The position numbers and the translations under genes are program-made. A stretch of DNA of 64,000 nt from Mucilaginibacter gracilis (lineage in GTDB: Bacteria > Bacteroidota > Bacteroidia > Sphingobacteriales > Sphingobacteriaceae), in the NCBI RefSeq assembly GCF_003633615.1, contig NZ_RBKU01000001.1, positions 62,001-126,000 of the forward strand. The letters are read 5' to 3'. A model generated the notes under the pieces. The model saw only the letters and a list, made by a program, of their open reading frames with translations, was not told the origin of the DNA and ran no database searches. Shown here piece by piece: positions 42,395 through 51,725 of the stretch. Each line of letters opens with the position of its first letter. The stretch's first letter is position 1.

Positions 42395-45300
42395 TTAAAG
42401 ATTTAACGAAAGCCCCAGCACTATTATACGTGAAGGCGGCAAGCCGCCGAAATTTTGTACCTCAGGATCTATGCCCTTGAACCTTGTAATCGTAAAAAGA
42501 TTGTTCGTATTAAGAAATACCGAACATCCCTCCAAGCCCAATTTTTTTGCATAAACCGAGGGAACACTATAATTCAGCGACAAGTTTGACAGCCGGATAA
42601 AAGAAGCATCGGTAAACCCGGCATCGGAACCCGAGAAATAACCATAACCTCGATCCGATCCTGGAATTGTCGTAAATTTAGCTGTGGTAGCAATATCACC
42701 GGGCTTTTGCCATTCGGTACCGATGACGCTGGCTGGCTGATTGGCGAGTTTTCCTGGAATGTTCTGATTGGTCACGTTTCTGCCTATCTGCTTTTTGATG
42801 TTAAAACTAAAGCTCAGCTGCAATGCTTTGTAGCTGAAATTCATCCCCCCGCCGCCAATAAACTTGGGGCTCAGGTCATAGACATAACGGTCATCTGTTG
42901 CAGGTTCAGAGGGGACATTACTGATTTTTCCATCGTGGTTCTTATCCTCAAATGTGTAATAGCCTGTTTGCGGATCAACCCCGGTATAGTGCAACAGTTT
43001 AACGATGTTTAAAGGCTGCCCGATGACAAACCTATTCGCGTAAGGTGATAAAGAGAGGTTAGGATAAGCCAATAACTTATTCCGGTTAAATGACGTGTTA
43101 AAGTTCATCGACCAGTCAAAGTCTTTGGTCTTGATTATTTTTGCACTGAAAACAAATTCTAAACCCTTATTTTGCACCAGGGCCGGGGAATTGGCTGTTA
43201 CCGTTGAAAATCCAGTATATTCCGGAATCGGAAAGTCTATTAATTGATTGCCCACGCGATCCCTGTAATAAGCAGCTGAAAGCAAAAACCGATCATTCAA
43301 GAATCCTAAATCAATTGCCGCTTCCAGTTTTTTATTGGCCTGCCATTGGAAGTTAGGATTGGCATGCTGTAGCGGTACCAGCGGCTGAATATTATTATAG
43401 GTATAAGTATTTTCTGATGACCAACGCGACAGGTACTGGTAATCGCCCACTCCGTCGCTGCCGGTTATGCCATAACTGCTTCTTATTTTTCCAAAGCTTA
43501 AAAAAGGTAAGTTTTCTTTAAAAAAGCTTTCCTGGGTGAATATCCAGGCCGCGCCGATGGCCCCAAAGTTGCCAAATTGCTTGCCAGCGCCAAATTTTGA
43601 AGATCCGTCTCTGCGCCCTGAAATATTAAGCAAGTATTTATCGTCCCAGTTATAGTTTATCCTCCCAAAAATTGCCGCGTAGCGGTATTGGGCGAAATTG
43701 TCAGACGCTAATTGGGTCGGAGCATTGGATATCGTGCCTAGTAAGGCATCATTCGTGTAGCCCGTGCCCTGGACGTATAGGCCGTCTGTAGTTGTGGTTT
43801 GATAGGACGCGCCGAGCAATAAACTTAATTTCCCCTTTGAAATCTGTGTAGTATAAGACAATTGCGGCTCGATAATTAAATTCTTATTGCTGTTATTCCC
43901 AAATTGAGCCGTGCCGGTAGGATTATTGATGGGGTCTTGGGAAATGATAGGAAATAGTTGTTCCTGGTTGGCCTGGGCTATATTGTAACCAATGCTTGTA
44001 CTTGCGCTGAACCCTTTAAAAGGCTTGTAACCTAATACAAGATTCGTGTTCAGTAAATTGGTTTTAGCGTCATAAGGCTGCTTTAAAACGCCAAACGGAA
44101 ATTGATTACGTCCGGCACCCCAGCCTGCAAAATTTAAATTGCCATTTGCGTCATATATTGCCGGGGCATTAGGCGGCATTGTAAAATTTCCGGGTAAACT
44201 GACCATATCGGACTGCGTGAAGGAAAAAGCTGTACTTAATGCGATCGTAAATTTTTGGTCAGTCGAGCTATGATTGATATTGGCAGAAAGGGTTCCCCTT
44301 TGATCGGCGCCGCTGGCGGTCAAGATACTGGTGCTATGGTTGTAAGCCAAGCCGATCCTGAAGGTCGTATTGGCGCTGCCGCCTGAAATACCCAGACTGG
44401 CATCGGTTGTTTTGCCAGTACCCCCATATAATTCTTTCTGCCAGTCCGTATATCGGTTTGGGTCCCATTGAACCAAATCATAAGCGCTGCGCAAATAACG
44501 TGACTGCGTGTAATCTATCCCGTCATTTTTAAAGGCTTCTTTCCTGACCGCTAAATATTGCTGCGTGTTCATCAGTTGGTAAAAGCGGGTCTGCCTGCTT
44601 ATGCCCTGGTCAACATGCGCGTCAACTTTCGTTTTTCCGGCCTTGCCTTTTTTTGTCGTCACCAAGATAACGCCATTGGCACCCCGGGAGCCATAAATGG
44701 CCAGTGCATCCGCGTCTTTAAGTACCTCGATGCTTTCAATGTCACCGGGATTGACGTTAAAAAAAGGACTTTGTCCGCCTGCCGGGCCTCTAATATTTCC
44801 GTTTTGCAAAAATCCAGCTGAACCTGAATTATAATTTGAAGCTCCTCCAACTTCTAATACGGTCAGGGGAACACCGTCAATGATATATAAAGGGTCTGAG
44901 GTTATCTGATCATTGAGCGAATTCCTGCCCCGTAATTCCACTTTAACAGGCGCACTGGCGTAACCGCTGGTTTGCGTGACGTCAAGTCCTGCCACTTTTC
45001 CCTGTAAGGCCAGCAGGGGATTCATTACGGGCTGCCGGGCGATCTCTTCGGCAGTAACTTTGGCGATATTGCCGGTTGTTAGACGCTGCGTGGTTACACC
45101 ATAAGCTTGAATAACTACCTGGTCCAATTTATTTGTAGCGGGAACGAGGCGTACAAAATACCCATCGTCATCGGTTATGTTTATTTCCCTAGTCTGATAA
45201 CCTATGTAACTTACCACAATAATATCTCCGGTATTGATCTTATCTAATTTGAAACTCCCTCTTGGATTGGTCGTCGTAAATATTTCTTTACCTTTTACCC

Positions 45301-45760
45301 GGATGGTAGCACCCCCCAATGCAACATTCAGGGTATCGCGGACATCACCGGAAATGGTTCTTTCTTTTATTTTATCGATTACTTTTTGGAGGAGAGAGGG
45401 TTGCTCTTTGGGTTGTATGGCCACATTTTTTTTGACGATTTTAAAAGTCAGTGGCAGGTTTTTGAAACATTCTTCAAGGGCAGTATTAAGGGAAACGTTG
45501 TTGAGTTTTACGGTGACGGTTTTGTCTGCTAAAAGGTCGCCGTCGTAGACGAAGACGTAGCCGCTCTGTTGCTTGATGGTTTCAAGTACAGTTTCCAAAG
45601 GGGCGTTTTTGACGTTGATCGATATTTGGCTAAACGTTTTGGCGCTTACCTGCATCAAACAGACGATCAATAAGAGGGTGGTTAATTTCATAACCAGGAG
45701 GATTTTTTTAGGTGGCAGCCATACTTTGGGCATAGCTGTAGCAAAAAAGTTAATTTTCAT
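42395..45760 (-). CDS. SusC-family TonB-dependent transporter with STN domain (cargo locus)
   Basis: The product has 1121 residues. An N-terminal extension (MPKVWLPPKKILLV) precedes MKLTTLLLIVCLMQVSAKTFSQ; the inner ATG is an alternative start. Domains: STN (about 45-110, INVKNAPLETVLETIKQQSG), carboxypeptidase-like repeat (about 135-210), plug (about 215-360, VVIQAYGVTTQRLTTGNIA, VLKDADALAIYGSRGANGV) and barrel ending LGLSLNL. The STN domain pairs it with the FecR and sigma genes upstream (45985-47833). Its operon continues through SusD, TlpA-like, S8 protease and the rhamnosidase fusion. Confidence 0.95.
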   Translation of the reverse strand: MKINFFATAMPKVWLPPKKILLVMKLTTLLLIVCLMQVSAKTFSQISINVKNAPLETVLETIKQQSGYVFVYDGDLLADKTVTVKLNNVSLNTALEECFKNLPLTFKIVKKNVAIQPKEQPSLLQKVIDKIKERTISGDVRDTLNVALGGATIRVKGKEIFTTTNPRGSFKLDKINTGDIIVVSYIGYQTREINITDDDGYFVRLVPATNKLDQVVIQAYGVTTQRLTTGNIAKVTAEEIARQPVMNPLLALQGKVAGLDVTQTSGYASAPVKVELRGRNSLNDQITSDPLYIIDGVPLTVLEVGGASNYNSGSAGFLQNGNIRGPAGGQSPFFNVNPGDIESIEVLKDADALAIYGSRGANGVILVTTKKGKAGKTKVDAHVDQGISRQTRFYQLMNTQQYLAVRKEAFKNDGIDYTQSRYLRSAYDLVQWDPNRYTDWQKELYGGTGKTTDASLGISGGSANTTFRIGLAYNHSTSILTASGADQRGTLSANINHSSTDQKFTIALSTAFSFTQSDMVSLPGNFTMPPNAPAIYDANGNLNFAGWGAGRNQFPFGVLKQPYDAKTNLLNTNLVLGYKPFKGFSASTSIGYNIAQANQEQLFPIISQDPINNPTGTAQFGNNSNKNLIIEPQLSYTTQISKGKLSLLLGASYQTTTTDGLYVQGTGYTNDALLGTISNAPTQLASDNFAQYRYAAIFGRINYNWDDKYLLNISGRRDGSSKFGAGKQFGNFGAIGAAWIFTQESFFKENLPFLSFGKIRSSYGITGSDGVGDYQYLSRWSSENTYTYNNIQPLVPLQHANPNFQWQANKKLEAAIDLGFLNDRFLLSAAYYRDRVGNQLIDFPIPEYTGFSTVTANSPALVQNKGLEFVFSAKIIKTKDFDWSMNFNTSFNRNKLLAYPNLSLSPYANRFVIGQPLNIVKLLHYTGVDPQTGYYTFEDKNHDGKISNVPSEPATDDRYVYDLSPKFIGGGGMNFSYKALQLSFSFNIKKQIGRNVTNQNIPGKLANQPASVIGTEWQKPGDIATTAKFTTIPGSDRGYGYFSGSDAGFTDASFIRLSNLSLNYSVPSVYAKKLGLEGCSVFLNTNNLFTITRFKGIDPEVQNFGGLPPSRIIVLGLSLNL

Positions 45761-45820
45761 GTACTTTTGTCATGTTGGGGTTAATTGCAATAAAATAGTT
45801 CTTACCGATTTTTTTATTCA

Positions 45821-45897
45821 TCCCGATCCATCGGGACAAATGGGTTAACCCGGACATTTCCCGCAGCAAGGCCTGAGAACATTGCTGCGGTTTTTTT
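45821..45897 (+). terminator. Two hairpins between fecR and susC; one a plus-strand terminator
   Basis: CCGCAGCAA (45861-45869) and TTGCTGCGG (45882-45890) form a perfect stem followed by seven T on the plus strand, a classic terminator, yet no plus-strand gene precedes it. TCCCGAT/ATCGGGA at 45821-45836 is a second palindrome. On the minus strand both lie in the leader of susC without a T-run. They could shield the locus from antisense transcripts or act in the leader. Confidence 0.6.
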
Positions 45898-45984
45898 ATG
45901 CCTGTTAACCGGTGTTTTCCTTTTACTTTTCCTCTTGTAAAGATTTGTTCATGCCTGATGTGTTTAAAGGGTTGATCAATTAGT

Positions 45985-47169
45985 TTATTCAGGTAATATA
46001 ATAATGGTCTTTTTTTCGATCCGGAATTTAACGTTCGCGTATTGCAAAAGCTGCAGCACTTCGGACGCGTTGACGGAACGGTAGATTTCGCCGGACAATG
46101 TTTTCTTTGGCAGTGCGCCTTCGTAACGGATATCTACGTCGTACCAGCGGGCGATCTGCCGCATGACGGTTTTGATGTCGGTCCTGTTAAATTTGAACAG
46201 ACCGTTTTTCCAGGCGGTCGCTTCGGCGGTATTAGCCGGGTTGACTTTTATATCATCAGTTCCGGCTTTTCGAATGGCTGCCTGACCCGGTTTCAAGATA
46301 GCGCTATGTTCTGAATTACCGATCCTTATGCTGCCTTCGATCAGCGTGGTTTTTTGAACAGGCTCGTCATCGTAGGCATTGATATTGAACTCGGTACCAA
46401 TATCTTCGATGGTCTGGCCCTGGTAGTTGACCTTGAAGAGTTGCTTTTCATTATGGGCGACTTCAAAATAAGCTTCACCTGTTATATTGACTATCCTTTC
46501 TCTGCCCGGAAAAGCTGTTGGAAAAGTGATGGAAGATTCGGCATTCAGCCAGACCTTGGTTCCGTCAGCCAAAACCAGCGGATAGGGCGATTGTTCGCCT
46601 TTTGCTGTAGCCAGCGTGTTATAGGATACGGTCTGCCCTGTGCTCGTTTGTTGATCTGCTGTATAGGTGATGTTATTGCTGTCGTTCACCCGTATAGCAG
46701 TATTACCTTGCTGGGCAAGTTGGCCGGTCAAGCCCTTGGTCAGGATGATCTTTTGCCCGTTCGCGAGTGTCAGTGTCGCTTTATTGCTGCCGGGAGCAAA
46801 GTCTTTAGGCTGATGGACGACGGTATTTTGCGGTTCGGTTTTGTGTAAAATAAAATAGGTACCAGCGGACAAAGCGATAATAACGGAAGCCGCCGCAACA
46901 ATCCGCCGCCATAGCACCGGCTTTTTTTGCTGCGTTATTTTCTCTTTGATTTTATCCAGCGATCGCTCCGCTGTTTCGGGTCTCCATTCCTGAAGCACAC
47001 CCGAGCGGAAATCGGCATCTGTTAGTTCGTCATAAAGCCCCTGGTTGTCGCTATCCTCCGAGAGCCAGTTCTCAAGCTCCATTTGCTCTTGTGTCGTGAG
47101 GCTGCCATTCAACTGACCCGCTATCAGGAAAATAATGCGTTGAATTTCTTCAGGGTTACCGTTTGCCAT
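45985..47169 (-). CDS. FecR-family anti-sigma factor (cargo locus)
   Basis: The product has 394 residues. The cytosolic N-terminal part (LIAGQLNGSLTTQEQMELENWL) precedes one membrane span at about 88-106 (IVAAASVIIALSAGTYFIL). The FecR domain is at about 190-285 (LVLADGTKVWLNAESSITFP, NITGEAYFEVAH), with a DUF4974-like C-terminus (FNRTDIKTVMRQIARWYDV). It holds the sigma factor encoded 85 bases upstream until the STN domain of the SusC downstream signals substrate binding (family knowledge). Confidence 0.95.
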   Translation of the reverse strand: MANGNPEEIQRIIFLIAGQLNGSLTTQEQMELENWLSEDSDNQGLYDELTDADFRSGVLQEWRPETAERSLDKIKEKITQQKKPVLWRRIVAAASVIIALSAGTYFILHKTEPQNTVVHQPKDFAPGSNKATLTLANGQKIILTKGLTGQLAQQGNTAIRVNDSNNITYTADQQTSTGQTVSYNTLATAKGEQSPYPLVLADGTKVWLNAESSITFPTAFPGRERIVNITGEAYFEVAHNEKQLFKVNYQGQTIEDIGTEFNINAYDDEPVQKTTLIEGSIRIGNSEHSAILKPGQAAIRKAGTDDIKVNPANTAEATAWKNGLFKFNRTDIKTVMRQIARWYDVDIRYEGALPKKTLSGEIYRSVNASEVLQLLQYANVKFRIEKKTIIILPE

Positions 47170-47254
47170 TTTAGCCTGTTTGTCGACAACACGATCTTCG
47201 GCTCAAAAAGTACCTATTGAAATACAGGTATTTTTAAATTATTTTATAAATAAC

Positions 47255-47833
47255 TTACTTCCAGGTAATTAAAAGCAGTAGCATCGTAAATGCGCTGCCG
47301 GAAAGCTTATCCTTCAGGAGGCTTAGTCCCCGCCCTTTATAGTTTTTGACCGTCTGTTCAGACAAACCCAGTTCCTTGGCAATCTCAGAATTGTTCAGAC
47401 CTTCCAGGTAGCCCATCCGGATCACTTTACTGCATTGGCTCGGTAAATCGTTTACGGCGCGGTAAATTTCTGCCATTACTTCGGCTTTGATCAGCAGGCT
47501 CAGGTGATTTTCGGTAGCTGAACTTTGCGCTTCAAGTATGGTGGTGTCGATATGGTTTTTGTTTTTAGGCGATCTCAAAAAATCCAGGCAGGCATTGCGC
47601 ACGGACTGGTATAAGGAAGCCTGCATATGCGCCGTATCTTTGAACACCTGCTTTCTGTTCCAGAATTTGAGGAAAAGGTTCTCAATAATATCTTCCGCTT
47701 CGTTCCGACCGACAAATTTTGACGCGTAAAAACAAAGCGGGTGATAATAACTCTTATAAGTCTGATCAAATACAACCATATCGCTCAAATAAATGGGCGA
47801 ATCAATAGTGCTATGGTTATAATTTGACGTCAT
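47255..47833 (-). CDS. ECF RNA polymerase sigma factor (cargo locus)
   Basis: The product has 192 residues. Region 2 includes FDQTYKSYYHPLCFYASKF and NEAEDIIENLFLKFWN (about residues 22-60). Region 4 includes LPSQCSKVIRMGYLEGLNNSEIAKELGLSEQTVKNYKGRG (about 132-172). It has a hydrophobic C-terminal tail MLLLLITWK. It is the first gene of the regulatory pair for the cargo SusCD operon. The 242-base gap to the coupling-protein gene (47834-48075) is AT-rich and holds only a small hairpin ACTGG/CCAGT at 47929-47944; no confident promoter was found. Confidence 0.95.
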   Translation of the reverse strand: MTSNYNHSTIDSPIYLSDMVVFDQTYKSYYHPLCFYASKFVGRNEAEDIIENLFLKFWNRKQVFKDTAHMQASLYQSVRNACLDFLRSPKNKNHIDTTILEAQSSATENHLSLLIKAEVMAEIYRAVNDLPSQCSKVIRMGYLEGLNNSEIAKELGLSEQTVKNYKGRGLSLLKDKLSGSAFTMLLLLITWK

Positions 47834-48075
47834 TTAATTTACTGTCGCTTAAACTTAACGCTTTTTTGGAACAAATTTGTACAATAATCGGGTAAATACC
47901 TATTTATAACTGTATTATCATTTTGTTAACTGGCAAAAACCAGTACTTCCAATAAATAAGTCAATGCTGGATTATTATTATTTTTCCAAGACACGTTTAG
48001 TCCCTTATGATGCGGGGTACTTTAATACGACAAATTCAATTTACATATTGCGGGTATTTGACGATCTGATTTTTG

Positions 48076-50148
48076 TCACATCGTCAACCCTTCAACCGGC
48101 GGCAACTTTTCATTCGGCTTATTGACCTCCGCTACTTGCTTTTCAGCTTCCTCTTTTACTTTTTCTTCCTGTTGCTTTTGCTTCTCCATTTCCAAAGCTA
48201 TTTTCTCTCTTTCCAAAAGTGGCTCCAGTTCCGTTTCCACCAATTCCCTGATCTCCTCCTTGATGCGCTCATAATTCTCCAGGATCATTTCCTCCGTTAC
48301 CACCCTTGCCTGTGGAATAAGTTCATAGGCATCCGTTTCTTCTTTGATCGCATCGTGTTCGTTCTGGATCTCACTATGGAAAAGCTTCAGGTCAATTTTA
48401 TTATCCGGGTCATCTGCCACCATCCCCACAAACTCACCTGATGAAAGAGCCGAAATCCTTGACGCTGGTATCGCATGGTCCAGTTGCGTTGATTTGCTTA
48501 CCGAAGTATCTGAACTATTAATAGATAAACTTGTCCTGTCCTGCACGATCTTGCCAAAACGTTCCGAAAGCTGCTTGGCCGTATCACCTGTGACCTGGCC
48601 ACAAATAATATTGCCTATAATATTCGGTATGACATCCGCCTGTTCCTTGCCGTAATCCTTTCGCAGCTGGCTGAAATCCTGTACGGCCAATGTAGTGGCT
48701 ACCTTATTGCTACGAGCGGTTGCGATCAGGCTATCCATATTATTAATAAAAATGGTTGGGAACTCGTCAAATAGTAAACTGCTTTTAAGTTGTCCTTTGC
48801 GGTTAACCAGTTTGATCATCCGGGAAACAAATAAAGAGAGCACGGCGCCATAAACCTGTTGTTTCTGCGGGTTGTTACCGATGCAAACGATCTTGGGTTC
48901 CTGCGGGTTATTGATATCCAGCGTAAAATCATTACCGCTCAACACATAGTATAATTTAGGCGAAGACAAACGTGCCAAACTGATCTTGGCGCTGGCGATC
49001 TGGCCTTCCAACTGGTTCATGGCTTTGTTCCGGTAAGCCGATACAAAGGGGTCAACCAATACCGCTATTTCCGGTTCTTCCATCAGGATCGGGAACAATT
49101 TATCATACTCCGTTCGCATCAATTCGATCACATGCGGCAGGGTACAGTATTTACCGTTTTGATATTTACGCAAATACCAGATGATTGCGGTTAAGAAGTT
49201 GATTGGGCTCTCCACAAAGAAATCACCCTGTTTACGTATCCACTCCCGGTTGAGCCCTAACAGTATTGTTCTTGATGATTCCGAAGCATCGGTAATGTCT
49301 TCCATGCTTTCCGGGTGAAGCGGGTTGCACTGGTGCTGGATGTTGTCAAAATCGATTACCCAAAAGCCTGGTTTGACTTTATAGTTGTGTTTGTATTTTA
49401 ACAATGCGTTGTAAACGATCACCGAAAGATCGGGGTATTTGAAATCGTACAGGAACATAGCAAAGCCTTTTTTGATATGTTGCTCAATGACATGCCGTAT
49501 CACAAAGTAGGATTTACCGGCACCTGGGGTACCAGCCACCAATAATCCGCGAAACGGATTAATATTATTGATCCAGCTTTTTCGGCTTTTTCCTTTATAA
49601 CGATAAACGGCGGGCAGGTTAATGGAATATTCATTTTCCAGCAGCCGTTCTTCTTGCGGGAAGGTTTCGTTCTCCCTATTGAAAATATCTTTGTTTAGGT
49701 TGGCTTTTAATAAACGCGACAACCGTCCGCCGCCGGTCAGGATGAGCAGGTAACCCAAGCCAGTGACCGCCATATAGGTTGCCGCGATAAAAGTGTGGCC
49801 CGCCCGTAAGTATAGGAACATGATCCCGCCGAGGTAAAATAACAATCCGGCGGCTATGTAAATCAGCAACATATCCAACCTGATTTTTTCATCCTTTTTA
49901 CCTTTGGAACCAACCAGCGATACCGCCAGTAATAATAAGGCCGCCCATTTGGGTTTCCAGAGGCTGCCAAATAAGCTAGTGCGGGCGATATTGGCCATAA
50001 GATGATTTGTAATATTCGCTGTAAAATGCCAGCCTGCAAAGACCTGGTAACAGGCGATATAAAAATGCAGGCAAAGTATGGCGATACTGATGCCGCGTGT
50101 CAGGTCAATGATTTTTCGTAGTCCGTTGGTGTCTTCTCCGGTTTGCAT
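48076..50148 (-). CDS. Type IV coupling protein (TraG/VirD4 type, MobC of Bacteroidota elements)
   Basis: The product has 690 residues from the ATG at 50148, preceded by GGAGGGGC; an upstream ATG at 50190 would translate the hairpin leader. Two to four membrane spans fill residues 10-140. Walker A is GTPGAGKS (206-213), Walker B is SSLLFDEFPTIF, and a TraG/TraD C-terminal region precedes an E/K-rich coiled tail. It feeds relaxase-bound DNA to the secretion channel. It is intact, although the channel genes elsewhere in the element are mostly gone, so it could only serve a channel supplied by another element. Confidence 0.93.
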   Translation of the reverse strand: MQTGEDTNGLRKIIDLTRGISIAILCLHFYIACYQVFAGWHFTANITNHLMANIARTSLFGSLWKPKWAALLLLAVSLVGSKGKKDEKIRLDMLLIYIAAGLLFYLGGIMFLYLRAGHTFIAATYMAVTGLGYLLILTGGGRLSRLLKANLNKDIFNRENETFPQEERLLENEYSINLPAVYRYKGKSRKSWINNINPFRGLLVAGTPGAGKSYFVIRHVIEQHIKKGFAMFLYDFKYPDLSVIVYNALLKYKHNYKVKPGFWVIDFDNIQHQCNPLHPESMEDITDASESSRTILLGLNREWIRKQGDFFVESPINFLTAIIWYLRKYQNGKYCTLPHVIELMRTEYDKLFPILMEEPEIAVLVDPFVSAYRNKAMNQLEGQIASAKISLARLSSPKLYYVLSGNDFTLDINNPQEPKIVCIGNNPQKQQVYGAVLSLFVSRMIKLVNRKGQLKSSLLFDEFPTIFINNMDSLIATARSNKVATTLAVQDFSQLRKDYGKEQADVIPNIIGNIICGQVTGDTAKQLSERFGKIVQDRTSLSINSSDTSVSKSTQLDHAIPASRISALSSGEFVGMVADDPDNKIDLKLFHSEIQNEHDAIKEETDAYELIPQARVVTEEMILENYERIKEEIRELVETELEPLLEREKIALEMEKQKQQEEKVKEEAEKQVAEVNKPNEKLPPVEGLTM

Positions 50149-50200
50149 AAGCCCCTCCAGCCTCATCCGGCCTTCGGCCACCTTCTCCAAAGGAGAAGGA
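50149..50200 (-). repeat. G-rich hairpin leader of the coupling-protein gene
   Basis: CCTTCTCC (50181-50188) pairs with GGAGAAGG (50192-50199), and GGCC (50169-50172) pairs with GGCC (50176-50179). On the minus strand these hairpins end in TGGAGGGGC five bases before the ATG. It is the same layout as before traK and the relaxase gene, with different stem sequences. Confidence 0.55.
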
Positions 50201-50247
50201 TGGTTAAGAACGGCAAGGCATATTTTTCTTGTGATTAAATATTTCTT

Positions 50248-51195
50248 TTATAAACTCATTTCCTGGTCGGTTTCCTGTCCTTTTCGTTTGCGTCGTTTCC
50301 GGCCTAACAGGTTGCTTACGGCATCGTCCCTGTTTGGCATCAAGAGGGCTTCCAATAAATCTTTGGCATTGATTGATGTAGATTGTTCTGGCTGTTGATT
50401 TATCGCTGGTGTTGGCGCAAATATTCGTTTCACTGTAGAAGTTTCGGCGGCTTTTTCGTTATGCAGGTTTTGCTTTTCTTCTGCCGTACCATTCTTAATG
50501 CCATTGGCATAACGAAAGCTTTCGCCCAGTCCCCGGTCAAAATCAAAGGTTTGATCAAAAATACGTTCCCCTGAAGCTTTAAAAGCCACCCGGTCGAACT
50601 GTCCGACCTTTTGAGAGTGTGCCTGGTTTCTGCCCCTTGATTTATTCTGTGGGCTTAATTTGATCTTGTTGGTTGCATCTTTACGGGAAACGATAATCTG
50701 AATATGTAGCTGGTCGCCTTCTTTTAGTGTCCCGGCTTCTTTTAGTCCTTGCCGTACTTCTTTGTCCTTGTAGGAGTAATAGCGGTAATGTTCCAGTTTG
50801 CCAAACCATACCAGGTGTTTACTGCTGTTGATCCCCGGCCTTTTGAAATTACGGGCATATTCATCCATCACTTTTTCAGCGTAGACTTTGAGTTGTGCTT
50901 CGCGATCAGTAATATCGTACTTCTCTGACAGATGCCGCAATTCCTTTTGGCTCGGGCTGATGTTAACCAGGAAGAACTTGGCGTCGGTCTTTAACAGTTG
51001 GGCAACGTTATTGTCGATCTTTGTGCGGACTTCATGCGGTTGGATATCTGTCCTGCCATTGCTGAACCAGCGTTCGGATTCTTTGTCCGGCTGTTGTTTT
51101 GCGGCCAGCCGGTTTTCCTTTTCCAAATAATGTACTAGTTCTCCGCTGCTGCCTTTATTGTTGCCCGTCTCGCTGGCTGTGATATTGATAAACAT
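50248..51195 (-). CDS. MobB-type relaxase/mobilisation nuclease
   Basis: The product has 315 residues. The N-terminus MFINITASETGNNKGSSGELVHYLEKENRL is typical of the Bacteroidota MobB relaxases (DUF5712-like). The core has GDQLHIQIIVSRKD, the histidine-containing metal and catalytic region, followed by a Lys/Arg-rich C-terminus (RKRRKRKG). It would nick oriT and lead the DNA strand through the coupling protein encoded 99 bases downstream. It lies 32 bases after the MobA-like gene. It appears complete. Confidence 0.88.
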   Translation of the reverse strand: MFINITASETGNNKGSSGELVHYLEKENRLAAKQQPDKESERWFSNGRTDIQPHEVRTKIDNNVAQLLKTDAKFFLVNISPSQKELRHLSEKYDITDREAQLKVYAEKVMDEYARNFKRPGINSSKHLVWFGKLEHYRYYSYKDKEVRQGLKEAGTLKEGDQLHIQIIVSRKDATNKIKLSPQNKSRGRNQAHSQKVGQFDRVAFKASGERIFDQTFDFDRGLGESFRYANGIKNGTAEEKQNLHNEKAAETSTVKRIFAPTPAINQQPEQSTSINAKDLLEALLMPNRDDAVSNLLGRKRRKRKGQETDQEMSL

Positions 51196-51196
51196 A

Positions 51197-51222
51197 TAGC
51201 CCCCTAACCCCCTAAAGGGGGA
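51197..51222 (-). repeat. G-rich hairpin leader of the relaxase gene
   Basis: CCCCC (51208-51212) and GGGGG (51217-51221) pair around TAAA. On the minus strand they are followed by TTAGGGGGCT and the relaxase ATG at 51195. The TAGCCCCCTAACCCCCT form is a familiar intergenic repeat in Bacteroidota. Confidence 0.6.
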
Positions 51223-51227
51223 ATATT

Positions 51228-51725
51228 TTATAGTGATTTAATTTGTTCTTTTATTTTTCTTAATAGCTCCTCTTTACCAACCGTACCGGCTTTGGCATAG
51301 CTATCCAAAAGGAATACGAAACGTGATTTCAACTGCTCCTTACTTTGCTGACTGGCTGTTAATTGATTTTGCAATGCTGACAATTGCTGTTCGCTTTGCC
51401 TGTTATGTTCCAGGATTTGTTTATTGAAGCATTCGAGGATCTTCTTTTGGGAGCCGATCATACGGTCTATATCCTGCTTCATCGGCATGAGCAGCGTTTG
51501 TTCCTGCACTTTGATAAAACCGGTCAGGTTTTGATGGCCTTTAACGATGGTGTTCTTCAGCAGGTCATCATTAAAGTCCAGCGGATCTTTTCTGGAACGG
51601 TAGAAATACTCGGTCATTTGCTTAAATACCGTAAGCTTTGTCCGGCCCAGTTTTTCGGCAAGCTTGATCAGCTGCTGATCGGTTTCTACCGGGAAGCGGA
51701 TGTTTTTAATATTGGTGTCTTCCAT
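51228..51725 (-). CDS. MobA-like accessory mobilisation protein (BfmA/BtgA type)
   Basis: The product has 165 residues. The N-terminus NIRFPVETDQQLIKLAEKLGRTKLTVFKQMTEYFY resembles a ribbon-helix-helix DNA-binding unit. A long helical, coiled-coil region follows (QSEQQLSALQNQLTASQQSKEQLKSR). BtgA/BfmA proteins bind oriT and assist the relaxase. It starts at the edge of a 174-base region dense in inverted repeats (51726-51899), the natural place for its binding site. The relaxase gene follows after 32 bases. Confidence 0.85.
   Translation of the reverse strand: MEDTNIKNIRFPVETDQQLIKLAEKLGRTKLTVFKQMTEYFYRSRKDPLDFNDDLLKNTIVKGHQNLTGFIKVQEQTLLMPMKQDIDRMIGSQKKILECFNKQILEHNRQSEQQLSALQNQLTASQQSKEQLKSRFVFLLDSYAKAGTVGKEELLRKIKEQIKSL

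Noticed and set aside
46354..46848. Plus-strand open frame of 164 residues
   Set aside because: It is entirely antisense to the FecR gene, whose domains are clear.
47834..48075. Possible promoter for the cargo sigma factor
   Set aside because: Only partial matches to TAnnTTTG with wrong spacing to any TTTG were found, so no promoter is claimed.
50149..50190. Upstream ATG for the coupling protein at 50190
   Set aside because: It would translate the hairpin leader; the ATG at 50148 directly follows a strong ribosome-binding site and starts the conserved protein.
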